Positions 1-7,838 of a stretch of DNA of 19,260 nt are shown piece by piece. The notes beneath the pieces are model-generated. The model was not told where the DNA came from. It searched no databases and was given only the letters and a program-made list of their open reading frames with translations. The DNA is taken from contig DDNC01000012.1 in assembly GCA_002340985.1 (NCBI GenBank), positions 3,446-22,705 of the forward strand, read 5' to 3'. A program made the position numbers and the translations under genes. How positions within the stretch are numbered: position 1 is the stretch's first letter; every line of letters begins with the position of its first letter. Origin of the DNA: Firmicutes bacterium UBA2530. GTDB taxonomy: Bacteria; Bacillota; Clostridia; Tissierellales; Sedimentibacteraceae.

Positions 1-840
1 ACCCGCCGTAACAGCTACCGTGCAGCCCTCGATTGTCAATTCACCCCGAGCCAAGATGCCGACGTTGTTTCTTGAACTGTTACCCGAGGTTCTGACAGTC
101 GCGGTGCTGACGATGGAAAGGCTGCCGCCCGTCGTCGAGCTTTGAATGCTCAACTTACCATCTTGGACAACAATCCCAAAGCAATCCCCATCGACGTTTG
201 TAACACTGCTGATGTTAATGGAGCTGCTTCCGATGAGGTCAATCTTCAGGTCGCCGGAAGACCTATAAATGGCAAATCCATAGCTGTTTGTCTCTGTGAT
301 GGTTGCGTTATTCAGCGTAAGGGTTTTGGTAGTCGCGTCATAAGCGACGGTGCCGCTGATGCAGCTGCCAGTCACGCTGCTTGCGTTTTCGCTTGTGACT
401 TCGATCCCGCCCACCCATATGCCGTAGTTGGTCGTTGCCGTCAGCGCCCTCATGAGGGACTGTGCGCCCAGCGTCACGGTGATTTCAGGCAGCTCGGTAC
501 TCACCGTATAGCCTTCAATCACTGGTGTAAATACATAATTGCCCTTGGTGTCCATGTCATATTCCGGATCAGATGTCCATGTAAGCGGAATCTCCACGGT
601 TTTTTCTTCCCGTTCGAGAGCAGCCGTTTGCACTGTTGCCGTGAGGCTTTCAGGCAGCCCCAAATCCTCAATCGCCATGCCGGTTGTAAATGACATTTCT
701 GTTTTGTCAAGTGGTGCAAATGCGATAATTTCACCGCTTGCACCGATGGAAGTGCCCGCTTCCTCTGCCATGGCTGAAATCGGCAACTGGGTCAGCATCA
801 TACACAGTGCCAGTGCGAAGCTTACTAATCGTTTTTTCAT
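1..840 (-). CDS. Secreted repeat-rich surface protein, C-terminal part beyond the window
   Basis: Reading left from the ATG at 840, 280 codons stay open to the window edge, so the C-terminus is missing. Residues 1-25 form a clear signal peptide (MKKR, then a hydrophobic core, then an AMA-EE cleavage site). After that comes a Thr/Ser/Asn/Gly-rich region with short repeated beta-strand motifs such as KTLTLNNATITE, DLKIDLIGSSSINIS and GELTIEGCTVAV, which suggest a right-handed parallel beta-helix. Proteins of this kind in Clostridia are usually exported and cell-wall attached, but no anchor is visible here because the end is absent. AGGAGG lies 10 bases before the ATG, with a second purine run next to it. 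The start overlaps the stop of the upstream 77-residue gene (ATGA), so the two are probably translationally coupled. Substrate and function are unknown. Confidence 0.8.
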   Translation of the reverse strand, partial: MKKRLVSFALALCMMLTQLPISAMAEEAGTSIGASGEIIAFAPLDKTEMSFTTGMAIEDLGLPESLTATVQTAALEREEKTVEIPLTWTSDPEYDMDTKGNYVFTPVIEGYTVSTELPEITVTLGAQSLMRALTATTNYGIWVGGIEVTSENASSVTGSCISGTVAYDATTKTLTLNNATITETNSYGFAIYRSSGDLKIDLIGSSSINISSVTNVDGDCFGIVVQDGKLSIQSSTTGGSLSIVSTATVRTSGNSSRNNVGILARGELTIEGCTVAVTAG

Positions 841-1070
841 TCCTTCGTCTCCTCCTGTTTCGATTGTTTTTTTGGATAGTAGCACACACCCACGTCCAAT
901 GCGCGGGGCTTGTTCAAATGAAAATCTGCGTAGCCGCAGTACCAGCAGGTTTCCTCTACCGCGCCGATACGTGGGGTAAAGGCCGGGCAGGATTGCCTTG
1001 GCCATACATTGCCCTCCGCGTTGGGAGCGGAGAGAACCTGATCATCTTTACGTCGGGCGTTTTCGCTCAT
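837..1070 (-). CDS. Small cysteine-containing protein of unknown function (77 aa)
   Basis: The chosen start is the ATG at 1070, preceded by AAGGGAG at good spacing. The frame is open further up to a TTG at 1127, but that would lie inside the promoter. The protein begins MSENARRKDDQ, has an isolated C at about residue 28, a central ETCWYCGYADF block (CxxC-type pair) and another C in GVCYYPKK, and ends in a charged tail. There is no signal peptide or membrane segment. The four cysteines could bind a metal or form a redox pair. The stop overlaps the start of the secreted surface protein by ATGA. It is the first gene after a candidate LytTR-regulated promoter, so it is probably co-expressed with the surface protein. 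I do not recognise a named family. Confidence 0.7.
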   Translation of the reverse strand: MSENARRKDDQVLSAPNAEGNVWPRQSCPAFTPRIGAVEETCWYCGYADFHLNKPRALDVGVCYYPKKQSKQEETKE

Positions 1071-1110
1071 AAAGAAATCGCTCCCTTCTGTTTTGTGATT
1101 TCCTGAGGGC

Positions 1111-1141
1111 AGGATAGCACAAAACAAAAGGAAGCGACCAA
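1111..1141 (-). promoter_or_regulatory. Candidate promoter of the small protein/surface protein operon
   Basis: On the minus strand, TTGGTC (1136-1141) and TATCCT (1111-1116) are separated by 19 bases, with a TG dinucleotide in the extended -10 position. Both the weak hexamers and the long spacer suggest a promoter that needs an activator. The LytTR-type repeats lie directly upstream. Inference only. Confidence 0.45.
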
Positions 1142-1144
1142 TTT

Positions 1145-1173
1145 CTACTTAAAAGACTTGTTTTCCTACTTAA
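1145..1173 (-). promoter_or_regulatory. Paired LytTR-type activator site (direct repeats, 21-bp period)
   Basis: The octamer TTAAGTAG occurs twice on the minus strand, at 1166-1173 and 1145-1152, with start-to-start spacing of exactly 21 bp (two helical turns). Known sites for LytTR regulators such as AgrA are short imperfect direct repeats with about this period, just upstream of weak promoters. A LytTR regulator is encoded about 1.3 kb upstream on the same strand. The link between this regulator and this site is inference. Confidence 0.6.
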
Positions 1174-1194
1174 TGTTTGAGAATAACCCAAAAA

Positions 1195-1213
1195 TTTCTC
1201 TTGACAAGAGAAA
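1195..1213 (-). terminator. Rho-independent terminator after the histidine kinase
   Basis: TTTCTCTTG and CAAGAGAAA form a perfect 19-base palindrome around one central base. On the minus strand it is followed by TTTTT. It lies 11-16 bases after the kinase stop and before the LytTR-type repeats, separating the two operons. Confidence 0.7.
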
Positions 1214-1228
1214 CCATCTGTGATTAGA

Positions 1229-2488
1229 TCAGCAGCCGCACATTAAAAATACCGTTCTCCGCCCGATAGAGAAGCTCACCACCATTTTCCCGTGCAAAGG
1301 CGCGGACGCTCTCGCCGCCCCAGCCATGTCCCTCATCCCGGGCGTGGGGTAGCCGTTTTCATCCAGCAGTACCTCGCCAGAATAAGGATTCTCCGCCTCC
1401 AAAATGAGCTGACCTGTGTAAATGGCGCGGACGCGGAGAAAGCGCTCCGCTTGGGGATCGAGTTTCTCACAGGCGTATATGGCATTTTCCATCAGATTGG
1501 AAAGCGCCATGGAGAGAGCCAGCTCAGAAAAAGGCAGCGTTTCGGGGATATCCAGCCTAAGCTCGCAACAGATTCTACGCCCCTCTGCCAAGGCAGCGTA
1601 GTAGCTTACGGCGGCGTTTACGGTAATATTGTCACAATAACGCACCGGCTTTTGCGGTAAAGCGGCAATCTGCCGGCGAAGCAAAGCGGCGGCATTTTCC
1701 ACATCACCCTTTTGCATCAGCTCTAAAAGAGTGGCGTTAAGGTGCCGCTGATCGTGCTGCACAACGCGCATTTGCCCCATCGCTTCATCCATAAGGGAAA
1801 GGCGCTGTTTCATTGCCTCACCGGACAGCTCCAACAAGGCCTTATCCTGCTTCAGGCGGTATTCTGCGCCCACGCTTTTGAGACTGTGAAACACCGAGGC
1901 ATACGCCGACAACGTTACAAGGATGAGCCAAAGCAGCGGCACGGTTTGTATGGTAAGGGTCTGTACGATATTATCGCTGTTGAACATGAACCACGAAAAG
2001 GCTAAAAAAGCGCTGCCCGCCACATAGAAAAACACCGCCCAATGTTCCGCCACTTGGCGGTAGAGGGGTCGCAGAACCTTGCGAAACAGCAGAATAACAC
2101 CCACAAAAAGGAACAGCCGAAATACGGTGTTTGCATAGGCGGGATAGGGTAAATACCTTGAAAAAATAAAGCTGAGTATCGTCACGATAAAGCTTACGTT
2201 TATTACAGTGATATAAGAGAACAGCCACTGCATGAAGCTGTCACGGAAAAAAGGCCGCACCGCAAAACACAGCAGTGTGAACAATACCACATCAATCTTT
2301 GCAAGCAAGGTGAGGTTGTCGGTGAGATAGCAGTAAACCGCCGTTGACAGATTCAGCGTAAGGATGGCGAGCATAACAAGGTTTGTAACCTTTCGGCCGT
2401 ATTTTGGCTGCAAAAGCGAGATGAAAAGCACCACATTGGCGATGGCGGACACGGTGCCGCGCAAGAAGTTCGCAAAAAACAGTTCCAT
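1229..2488 (-). CDS. AgrC-like membrane histidine kinase (GHKL type), frameshifted near the C-terminus
   Basis: The N-terminal ~200 residues hold about six hydrophobic segments. They are followed by a coiled region with the phosphoacceptor motif QHDQRHLN (His about 245) and a GHKL ATPase N-box, NLMENAIYAC (Asn about 335). This is the layout of AgrC/ComD-type sensors for extracellular peptides, and it pairs with the LytTR regulator encoded just upstream; the stop and start overlap as TAATG. As read, the frame after about residue 383 gives an unrelated tail ending at 1229. One extra base in the CCCGGG at 1337-1342 restores the family's final ATP-binding motif (RDEGHGWGGESVRAFARENG) and the normal ending NVRLLI, with a stop at 1224-1226. 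This is therefore either an inactivating deletion or a sequencing error. The inducing signal is unknown, and no agrB/agrD-like genes are in the window. Confidence 0.85.
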   Translation of the reverse strand: MELFFANFLRGTVSAIANVVLFISLLQPKYGRKVTNLVMLAILTLNLSTAVYCYLTDNLTLLAKIDVVLFTLLCFAVRPFFRDSFMQWLFSYITVINVSFIVTILSFIFSRYLPYPAYANTVFRLFLFVGVILLFRKVLRPLYRQVAEHWAVFFYVAGSAFLAFSWFMFNSDNIVQTLTIQTVPLLWLILVTLSAYASVFHSLKSVGAEYRLKQDKALLELSGEAMKQRLSLMDEAMGQMRVVQHDQRHLNATLLELMQKGDVENAAALLRRQIAALPQKPVRYCDNITVNAAVSYYAALAEGRRICCELRLDIPETLPFSELALSMALSNLMENAIYACEKLDPQAERFLRVRAIYTGQLILEAENPYSGEVLLDENGYPTPGMRDMAGAARASAPLHGKMVVSFSIGRRTVFLMCGC

Positions 2489-3222
2489 TAGTTCTCCACC
2501 CTGCTCAAGCGGTAGTTCAAATAGTCATTGCGAACAGCGGCATACTGTCTGGCGGAAACAGGCACAAAGCTTCCGTCTCGCAAATAAAATCCCTCCCGCG
2601 CCAGCTTTTCCACACGGCTCATATTGAGCGCAAAGGAAACATGAGGCGACAGAAAGCGCACATCGCGCAGGAGCGGCGCGATGTGCTCGGCAAAGCTGCA
2701 GGCAAGCGTGGTTGTTTCAACATGTTCGCCGCCAATAAGCGTATAGCGCGCGGCGTGGTTTTTATACTCGCAGCAGGCAATTTGGCCTGTGGACAAAGTG
2801 CGCAGCCCCCCCTTGATTTTCACAGTAACGGTAATTTCCCTGCCGAAATCCACCTTGGAAAAAGCCAGCTCCAGCGCGGAAAACAGAGCCTTCTTTTCTA
2901 CAGGCTTGATCAGATAATGCAGCGGATTGACCGCATAGGCGTCAAGCGCATAGCCCGGCTCGGTGGTGATGTAGATGATCTGCGCCTCCCGGCTGATACG
3001 GCGGATGCTTTGCCCCAGCTCCAGTCCACTGAACATGGGCATGACAATATCCAGTATGTAGATATGAAAGCTTTCGGTTTCAATTGCGGTCAAAAGCGTA
3101 TCAGGGTGAGCAAATTTTTTCATCTCTGCTTCACATGGATGGATGTTAATATATTCTTTTATGTATTCGCTGATGATGTCCAGCTCCCTCAGCTGGTCGT
3201 CACAGATGGCAATACGCAGCAT
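2488..3222 (-). CDS. LytTR-family response regulator
   Basis: The N-terminal receiver domain (about residues 1-120) shows the acidic pair ICDD, the phosphoacceptor Asp in YILDIVMP, the switch Thr in IIYITTE and the Lys in YLIKPV. The C-terminal ~100 residues form a LytTR DNA-binding domain (SPHVSFALNMSRVEKL, near-terminal SARQYAAVRNDYL), which typically recognises short direct repeats. A GTG three codons upstream (3231) also fits the frame, but the ribosome site AAGGAAG is 8 bases before the ATG at 3222 and abuts the GTG, so I chose the ATG (244 aa). It overlaps the kinase start by TAATG. The likely target is the TTAAGTAG pair at 1145-1173. Confidence 0.88.
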   Translation of the reverse strand: MLRIAICDDQLRELDIISEYIKEYINIHPCEAEMKKFAHPDTLLTAIETESFHIYILDIVMPMFSGLELGQSIRRISREAQIIYITTEPGYALDAYAVNPLHYLIKPVEKKALFSALELAFSKVDFGREITVTVKIKGGLRTLSTGQIACCEYKNHAARYTLIGGEHVETTTLACSFAEHIAPLLRDVRFLSPHVSFALNMSRVEKLAREGFYLRDGSFVPVSARQYAAVRNDYLNYRLSRVEN

Positions 3223-3227
3223 AGCGT

Positions 3228-3419
3228 TCACTTCCTTATGATATGTTCTTTTCGGGGATCAGCTGGCTTTTGGTCATCAGCAAGAATAGCCCAGGAACGC
3301 ACAAAACGGGAAACTCCCGGAATGCGTCCGGTCTGGCAGTATTGATGTACGCGCCGTTCTGATACGCACCATTTGTATGACGCTTCTCGCGCTGATATAT
3401 ATCCCTGCAAACTGCTCAA
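3228..3419 (-). CDS. Small helix-turn-helix DNA-binding protein, TTG start
   Basis: A 63-residue protein whose opening, ISAREASYKWCVSERRVHQ, looks like a MerR/excisionase-type winged HTH, followed by QTGRIPGVSRFVRSWAI and PADPRKEH. This family is common beside two-component systems and in integrative elements of gut Firmicutes. The start is a TTG (3417-3419): a TAG stop is immediately upstream and a perfect GGAGG (3428-3432) is 8 bases away. The stop at 3228-3230 lies within the ribosome site of the response regulator, so it is the first gene of a three-gene operon. It could be a co-regulator of the LytTR pair or a relic of mobile-element control. Confidence 0.7.
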   Translation of the reverse strand: MSSLQGYISAREASYKWCVSERRVHQYCQTGRIPGVSRFVRSWAILADDQKPADPRKEHIIRK

Positions 3420-3457
3420 CTACTTCACCTCCATGTGTATATAAAAAGACATCATAT

Positions 3458-3486
3458 ATTATATACGAATATCCATATGGTTTCAA
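3458..3486 (-). promoter_or_regulatory. Sigma-A-type promoter of the HTH/LytTR/kinase operon
   Basis: On the minus strand, TTGAAA (3481-3486), a 17-base spacer and a perfect TATAAT (3458-3463). The start of transcription would be near 3451, about 30 bases before the TTG start codon at 3419. Confidence 0.75.
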
Positions 3487-3630
3487 TGTGTGATTTTGAT
3501 TAGACATGATAGCAGGTCCCAGACATCAACAAAATGATGGGAAGCATGGGAAGCTCTCGATAAAAGTGATTAACACGCACCTCCGCGGTATCTGAGTAGA
3601 ATAGAATCCCATCAACTTATTTTCCGGCAG

Positions 3631-3660
3631 AGTGCCGTCCGTAAAAAACCGGGCGGCACT
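3631..3660 (+). terminator. GC-rich hairpin followed by a T-rich stretch
   Basis: AGTGCCGTCCG pairs with CGGGCGGCACT (11 pairs, one G-U) around an 8-base loop. On the plus strand it is followed by TTGCATTTTGTTTTT. It sits in the gap (3487-3742) between the leftward operon promoter and the recombinase remnant. No gene is seen in that gap. It may end rightward transcription upstream of the remnant. Confidence 0.45.
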
Positions 3661-3742
3661 TTGCATTTTGTTTTTGTAGACACCCTTGTGAAACCGACTT
3701 AATAGTAAGGGAACTTTTTTCAAAACGAAGGAGGTCAAGAAA

Positions 3743-4146
3743 ATGAAGCGGGAACCTTTCGTCATGCTCTCAAGAAAAATCTTTTCGTATCAACTGACCG
3801 CCTTATTCAAGCGGCTCTATGAAGATAACGTCCTTGGCAAAATCCTCAACGAGGTGTTCCGCAAGCTCAGTGATGACTATCTGTTAGAGCAAAAAGAAAT
3901 CCAGTCCTTCATCCCCAAAAGGGAAGAACGACTGGAAAAACTCAAGGATTCGGTTGCAAATGTGAGTGCGTTTTTAGAGAAAGCCAAGCAATACACCAAG
4001 CTCGATACCCTGACTGCTGAGAGAGGTACTCCCGTACAGTGCCGCAGGCCATTGATATTTAATACCGTGACATCGGTCTGCTGGATAACTTTGCGGAGAC
4101 AGACGCTACCACAGAGCAAGCGCCTACGCCACAGGAAGTCGCATAA
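3743..4146 (+). pseudogene. Remnant of a large serine recombinase from an integrative conjugative element
   Basis: The readable part, QLTALFKRLYEDNVLG... EVFRKLSDDYLLEQKEIQ... IPKREERLEKLKDSV..., is the C-terminal coiled-coil region of TndX/Tn1549-type large serine recombinases. The catalytic N-terminal domain and zinc-ribbon region are absent. Around 4018-4024 some 15 codons are missing and the frame shifts. In the other frame the typical ending resumes (ERYSRTVPQAIDI, then YRDIGLLDNF and TPQEVA), interrupted by a TAA where a Tyr codon is expected, and it closes at the TAA at 4144-4146. A continuous but unrelated frame runs on to 4240. A good GGAGG lies 8 bases before the ATG at 3743. In such elements this gene is usually the last before the attachment site, so the element's right end is probably close by. 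Confidence 0.75.
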
Positions 4147-4154
4147 AAGGCAAC

Positions 4155-4184
4155 CGGCAGACAGTGATTCGCCACTGTCTGCCG
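4155..4184. repeat. Perfect 12-bp inverted repeat after the recombinase remnant
   Basis: CGGCAGACAGTG (4155-4166) and CACTGTCTGCCG (4173-4184) around a 6-base loop. There is no T-run after it on either strand. Its place right after the recombinase stop suggests a terminal structure of the old mobile element. A second, weaker hairpin follows (4204-4212 with 4228-4236). Confidence 0.55.
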
Positions 4185-4371
4185 ATGCATGCCCCGCCAT
4201 CAACCACATTCCGAATGTTTCCCTATGGGAGTGTGGCTAATGATGAATCTTATTTTTTAATATATTATAAATCCAAGACAGGAGTCATTTTTGATGCATC
4301 ATATCTTACCTAAAAGCAGCGTATGTGAGGCTTGAAGGTCCACATGCCGGGTCTTTTATAGGATTTAATTG

Positions 4372-7300
4372 TTATTGTGCTTTAACGCAATTTTCTTTTA
4401 AATTTGTTAAAAATGCTTTTTCAACCGTATCATATACTTCATATACTTTTTCCTTTTCTGCGAAGGAAGGCACATATAAAGAAGTTTCATAAGATTTTAC
4501 TGATGCCTGTGCATTTTCTGCATTGAGCATCTGTGCAAGACTATCGAACATTTCATAGTTTGACATGCCTGTGAGAGGTCTTATTACCTCATTTACATTT
4601 CTTACTGTTCCGTCTGCGCTTGTTATTGTTCCTTTGCTTTCAGCAAGACTGCACAGAGGCAATACATAGTCAGCAGCAGCCGTTGTATCATTTTCCATTA
4701 TATCGAATGCAGCAAAGAACTTCATATCTGACAAAGCTTCTTTGAGCTTAGGCTCATTGACCGCAATATCCTCGCCTATTACCACAAGTCCCTTAATTTT
4801 TCCGTCAAGAACTGCATTTTTAATTTCTTCTCCGGAAGATCTGAAACCTAAGTTCCATGCTCCCTGACTGTTTGCCTTTGCCTTGAGAACAATCAATCCT
4901 CTGTGAGGTTTATCCTTGCTTCCCATGAGCAGCGTCATATCCGCCAGAACCTTCAGAGCGCTGTTTTCCACTGTATTAGCGTCAGCAATTACAATGGTTT
5001 TCTTTGATTTCTTAATTACTTCGGCAATTTCATCAGCAGACTGTGAAACTTTAAGTCCTTCAAGTGCTGTCATCAGCTCCTTGCCGTTAGGATATCCTTC
5101 AACGGAATCTTTCTTTATAACAGCCTTATCAATTAATGCCTTAAGAACTTCTGCGAAGAACTTCTCGTATTTTTCCACATGGGCTTTCTTCGACCATTTG
5201 TCCATTTTCGTCTTCATGGTTGAAGCATTTACAATTGTCCTTGTATTGGACAGTCTTCTGAGCTTCATTCCTGCTGAAGGATGGTTTTCGTACAATTGTC
5301 CGACAGAAATTATTAAATCTGCAGCATCCAATTCATCCATTGTAGTTGTTGATGCATTGGCTCCGAGAACAGTCTCGATTCCCGGTACATTGTCTGTTGT
5401 GAATGAGCCCTTGTACTCGGTCTTTAATTCGGCAGCAACAGCGCTTATTTTTGCAAGCTCTTCATTTGTCAGCTTCGGTGAAACCACAAATGCCACCTGA
5501 TTTTCTCCGTACATATTCTGAATACTTCTCAGTCTCTTGGCAGTTTCATACAGTGCTGCGTCCAGCGCTGCAGGTATCTGCACTCCCTTTGTGAGAGCCT
5601 TGGCTTCGAGAAGTCTTTTCTCATTGTTAATATGCTCGATTCCAAATTTTCCTTTTCCACAAACAGGTATTTCATTTTCCTCAGGACTTGATGCCTGATA
5701 TATTATATTGTCTTTATGCTGGTATACTACGTCGCATCCCACTGAGCAGTAACTGCACACAGACTTTGTATGAGTAAGATTCAGCGGTATTTCCTTTATA
5801 TTCTCTCTTCTGTCCAGCCATGCTCCCGTAGGGCATACGTCTATACACTGACCGCAGGATATACAGTCTGTATATTTCAATTCTTGCTGGAACGCCGGAG
5901 CTACAAATGTTGCGTTTCCTCTTTCAACGAATCCAAGAGCTGATGCTCCTACAACCTCGTCGCAGGTTCTCACGCACAATCCGCAGAGCACACATTTATC
6001 AACGTTCTGAGAAATGTAAGGATGCTCTGTTTCCTTAAATTTCGCTTCATTTTCAGCATGATATTTAACTGTATCAATATCATATTTCTTAATATAGTCT
6101 ACCAGCTGGCATTCGAAGTAGTCCTTGCATCCGCACTCGAGGCATCTTGCTCCCTCTCTCACAGCTTCCTCTGCCGTCATTGTAGGAAGTATCGGCTGGA
6201 AGTTAAACTTTCTTACCTCAGCTTCAACAGTTCTGTGAGGAACTCTCGGAATAGATTCAATATGCTTGAAGTCTTCCTTTTCGACCTCTGTGTAAACAAG
6301 AGGAATATCTCTGTGAGGAATGATTGCACCTTCGAGGTAGCTGTTCATAACCTTTGCTGCATATTGTCCCTGGGCAATTGCATCTATTGCTATTTTAGGT
6401 CCTGTTGCTGCGTCTCCGCCTGCAAACACACCCTTTAAATTAGTCTCAAATGTTTCTTTGCTTATTGCAATGTTGTTCTTTTTGTCCTGAACAACGTTGA
6501 TTTTGCCGCAGTCAACTTCCTGTCCTATTGCAGCTATTATGGTGTCGGCTTCAAATGTTACATATTCACCGGTAGGCTCAGGCTTTTGTCTGCCTGATGC
6601 ATCTCTTTCACCTAAAACCATTGTTTCGCATTTCAGACCTGAAACTTTCTCTCCGTCGCTTTCAACCAGCACCGGAGCTGACAGGAATGAGAATATTACT
6701 CCCTCTTCCTTAGCTTCATGTATTTCTATTTTTTCTGCCGGCATTTCGCTTTCAGTTCTTCTGTAAACGACTCTTACTTCCTCTGCTCCCAAGCGGATGC
6801 TTGTTCTTGCAACGTCCATTGCAGTGTTTCCGCCGCCTACAACTATAACCTTCTTGCCTATATTCACCGGTTTGTTTTCCGCAACTTTGATAAGGAAATC
6901 AATTCCGCCTAAAACTCCCGGCGTGTTTTCTCCTTCACATCTCAATGATGAGCTCTTCCATGCACCTATTCCTAAAAATACCGCATCATACTTATTCTGC
7001 AGATATTCAAGCGATAAATCTTCTCCGATTTTTACACCGTAGCTTATTTTAGCTCCCATTGCTTCTATTACTGCAGTTTCAGCATCCACAACATTTTTCG
7101 GAAGACGGTATTCAGGAATTCCGTATCTCAGCATTCCGCCCGGCTTATCCATAGCTTCATATATATCAACCTTATGACCGTCACGAAGCAGGAAATATGC
7201 AGCAGAAAGTCCTGCAGGACCCGCTCCTACAACTGCAACCTTTTTGCCCGTGGCAGGCTTCAGGGTCGGTATATATACATCGTCTGAATTCAAATCATAA

Positions 7301-7824
7301 TCTGCAGCATATGTCTTTATACATGCAATTGAAACAGGCTCCTCAACATGCTGTCTTCTGCATGCCTTCTCGCAGGGATGAGGACATACTCTTCCTATAC
7401 TTGCAGGAAGCGGAAGTTTTTCCTTTATCAATTTCAATGATTCCTTGGGCTGTCCGTTGGCAACCAATCCCACATATCCCTGTACATCTGTGTGAGCAGG
7501 GCAATTCAATGTACATGGAGCCTTACAGTCTCCTATATGCTGTGAAACCAGCAAGTTCAACGCAGCATTTCTCGCCTCCACAACCTTCTTTGTATCACTT
7601 CTCACTATCAATCCGCTTGATACAGGCGTAGCGCATGCTCTTGCCGTCTTTGGCTGTCCTTCTATTTCAATGAGGCACAGACCGCAGCCTGCATATACTT
7701 CAAGTCTTTCGTCAAAGCAGAGATGCGGAATTTCTATATTGTTTTCCAGAGCTGCCTGCAACACTGTCTTGCCGGATTCAGCTGTTATTTCTTTTCCGTT
7801 TATATTAAGTTTTACTATGGCCAT
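4372..7824 (-). CDS. stnC: NADPH-binding NuoG/GltD-like fusion subunit of an Stn-type electron-bifurcating transhydrogenase
   Basis: 1150 residues. Domain order: plant-type [2Fe-2S] (C36, C47, C50, C64); a cysteine region (C100, C104, C108, then C147, C151, C155); a GltD/NfnB-like flavoprotein with FAD motif VVGAGPAGL (198-206), NADPH motif VVGGGNTAMDVAR (328-340) and FAGGDAATG (467-475); a cysteine group (561-572); two [4Fe-4S] motifs (C611-C621 and C654-C664); and a NuoG/molybdopterin-type Fe4S4 motif (C690, C693, C697, C722) ahead of a long C-terminal domain. NuoG-like plus GltD-like fusion alongside HydB/HydC-like partners is the StnC architecture described from Sporomusa. The subunit would pass electrons between the bifurcating module and NADP(H). 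The start is the ATG at 7824, with AGGAGGGAGG before it, 14 bases after the stnB stop; the 25 extra upstream codons lack support. A formate dehydrogenase partner cannot be excluded, but none is in the window. Confidence 0.85.
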   Translation of the reverse strand: MAIVKLNINGKEITAESGKTVLQAALENNIEIPHLCFDERLEVYAGCGLCLIEIEGQPKTARACATPVSSGLIVRSDTKKVVEARNAALNLLVSQHIGDCKAPCTLNCPAHTDVQGYVGLVANGQPKESLKLIKEKLPLPASIGRVCPHPCEKACRRQHVEEPVSIACIKTYAADYDLNSDDVYIPTLKPATGKKVAVVGAGPAGLSAAYFLLRDGHKVDIYEAMDKPGGMLRYGIPEYRLPKNVVDAETAVIEAMGAKISYGVKIGEDLSLEYLQNKYDAVFLGIGAWKSSSLRCEGENTPGVLGGIDFLIKVAENKPVNIGKKVIVVGGGNTAMDVARTSIRLGAEEVRVVYRRTESEMPAEKIEIHEAKEEGVIFSFLSAPVLVESDGEKVSGLKCETMVLGERDASGRQKPEPTGEYVTFEADTIIAAIGQEVDCGKINVVQDKKNNIAISKETFETNLKGVFAGGDAATGPKIAIDAIAQGQYAAKVMNSYLEGAIIPHRDIPLVYTEVEKEDFKHIESIPRVPHRTVEAEVRKFNFQPILPTMTAEEAVREGARCLECGCKDYFECQLVDYIKKYDIDTVKYHAENEAKFKETEHPYISQNVDKCVLCGLCVRTCDEVVGASALGFVERGNATFVAPAFQQELKYTDCISCGQCIDVCPTGAWLDRRENIKEIPLNLTHTKSVCSYCSVGCDVVYQHKDNIIYQASSPEENEIPVCGKGKFGIEHINNEKRLLEAKALTKGVQIPAALDAALYETAKRLRSIQNMYGENQVAFVVSPKLTNEELAKISAVAAELKTEYKGSFTTDNVPGIETVLGANASTTTMDELDAADLIISVGQLYENHPSAGMKLRRLSNTRTIVNASTMKTKMDKWSKKAHVEKYEKFFAEVLKALIDKAVIKKDSVEGYPNGKELMTALEGLKVSQSADEIAEVIKKSKKTIVIADANTVENSALKVLADMTLLMGSKDKPHRGLIVLKAKANSQGAWNLGFRSSGEEIKNAVLDGKIKGLVVIGEDIAVNEPKLKEALSDMKFFAAFDIMENDTTAAADYVLPLCSLAESKGTITSADGTVRNVNEVIRPLTGMSNYEMFDSLAQMLNAENAQASVKSYETSLYVPSFAEKEKVYEVYDTVEKAFLTNLKENCVKAQ

Positions 7825-7838
7825 GTTTTCCTCCCTCC

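Noticed and set aside
142..693. 183-codon open frame on the plus strand
   Set aside because: Antisense to the signal-peptide-bearing surface protein; low-complexity composition and no ribosome site.
1071..1127. Upstream extension of the 77-residue protein to a TTG at 1127
   Set aside because: No ribosome site there; the region contains the likely promoter -10 box, while the ATG at 1070 has a good ribosome site.
3277..3507. 76-codon minus-strand frame overlapping the HTH gene
   Set aside because: Starts inside the promoter region and shadows the better-supported HTH reading frame.
4147..4240. C-terminal extension of the recombinase frame
   Set aside because: Runs out of frame through a hairpin; the true family ending is in the other frame and stops at 4146.
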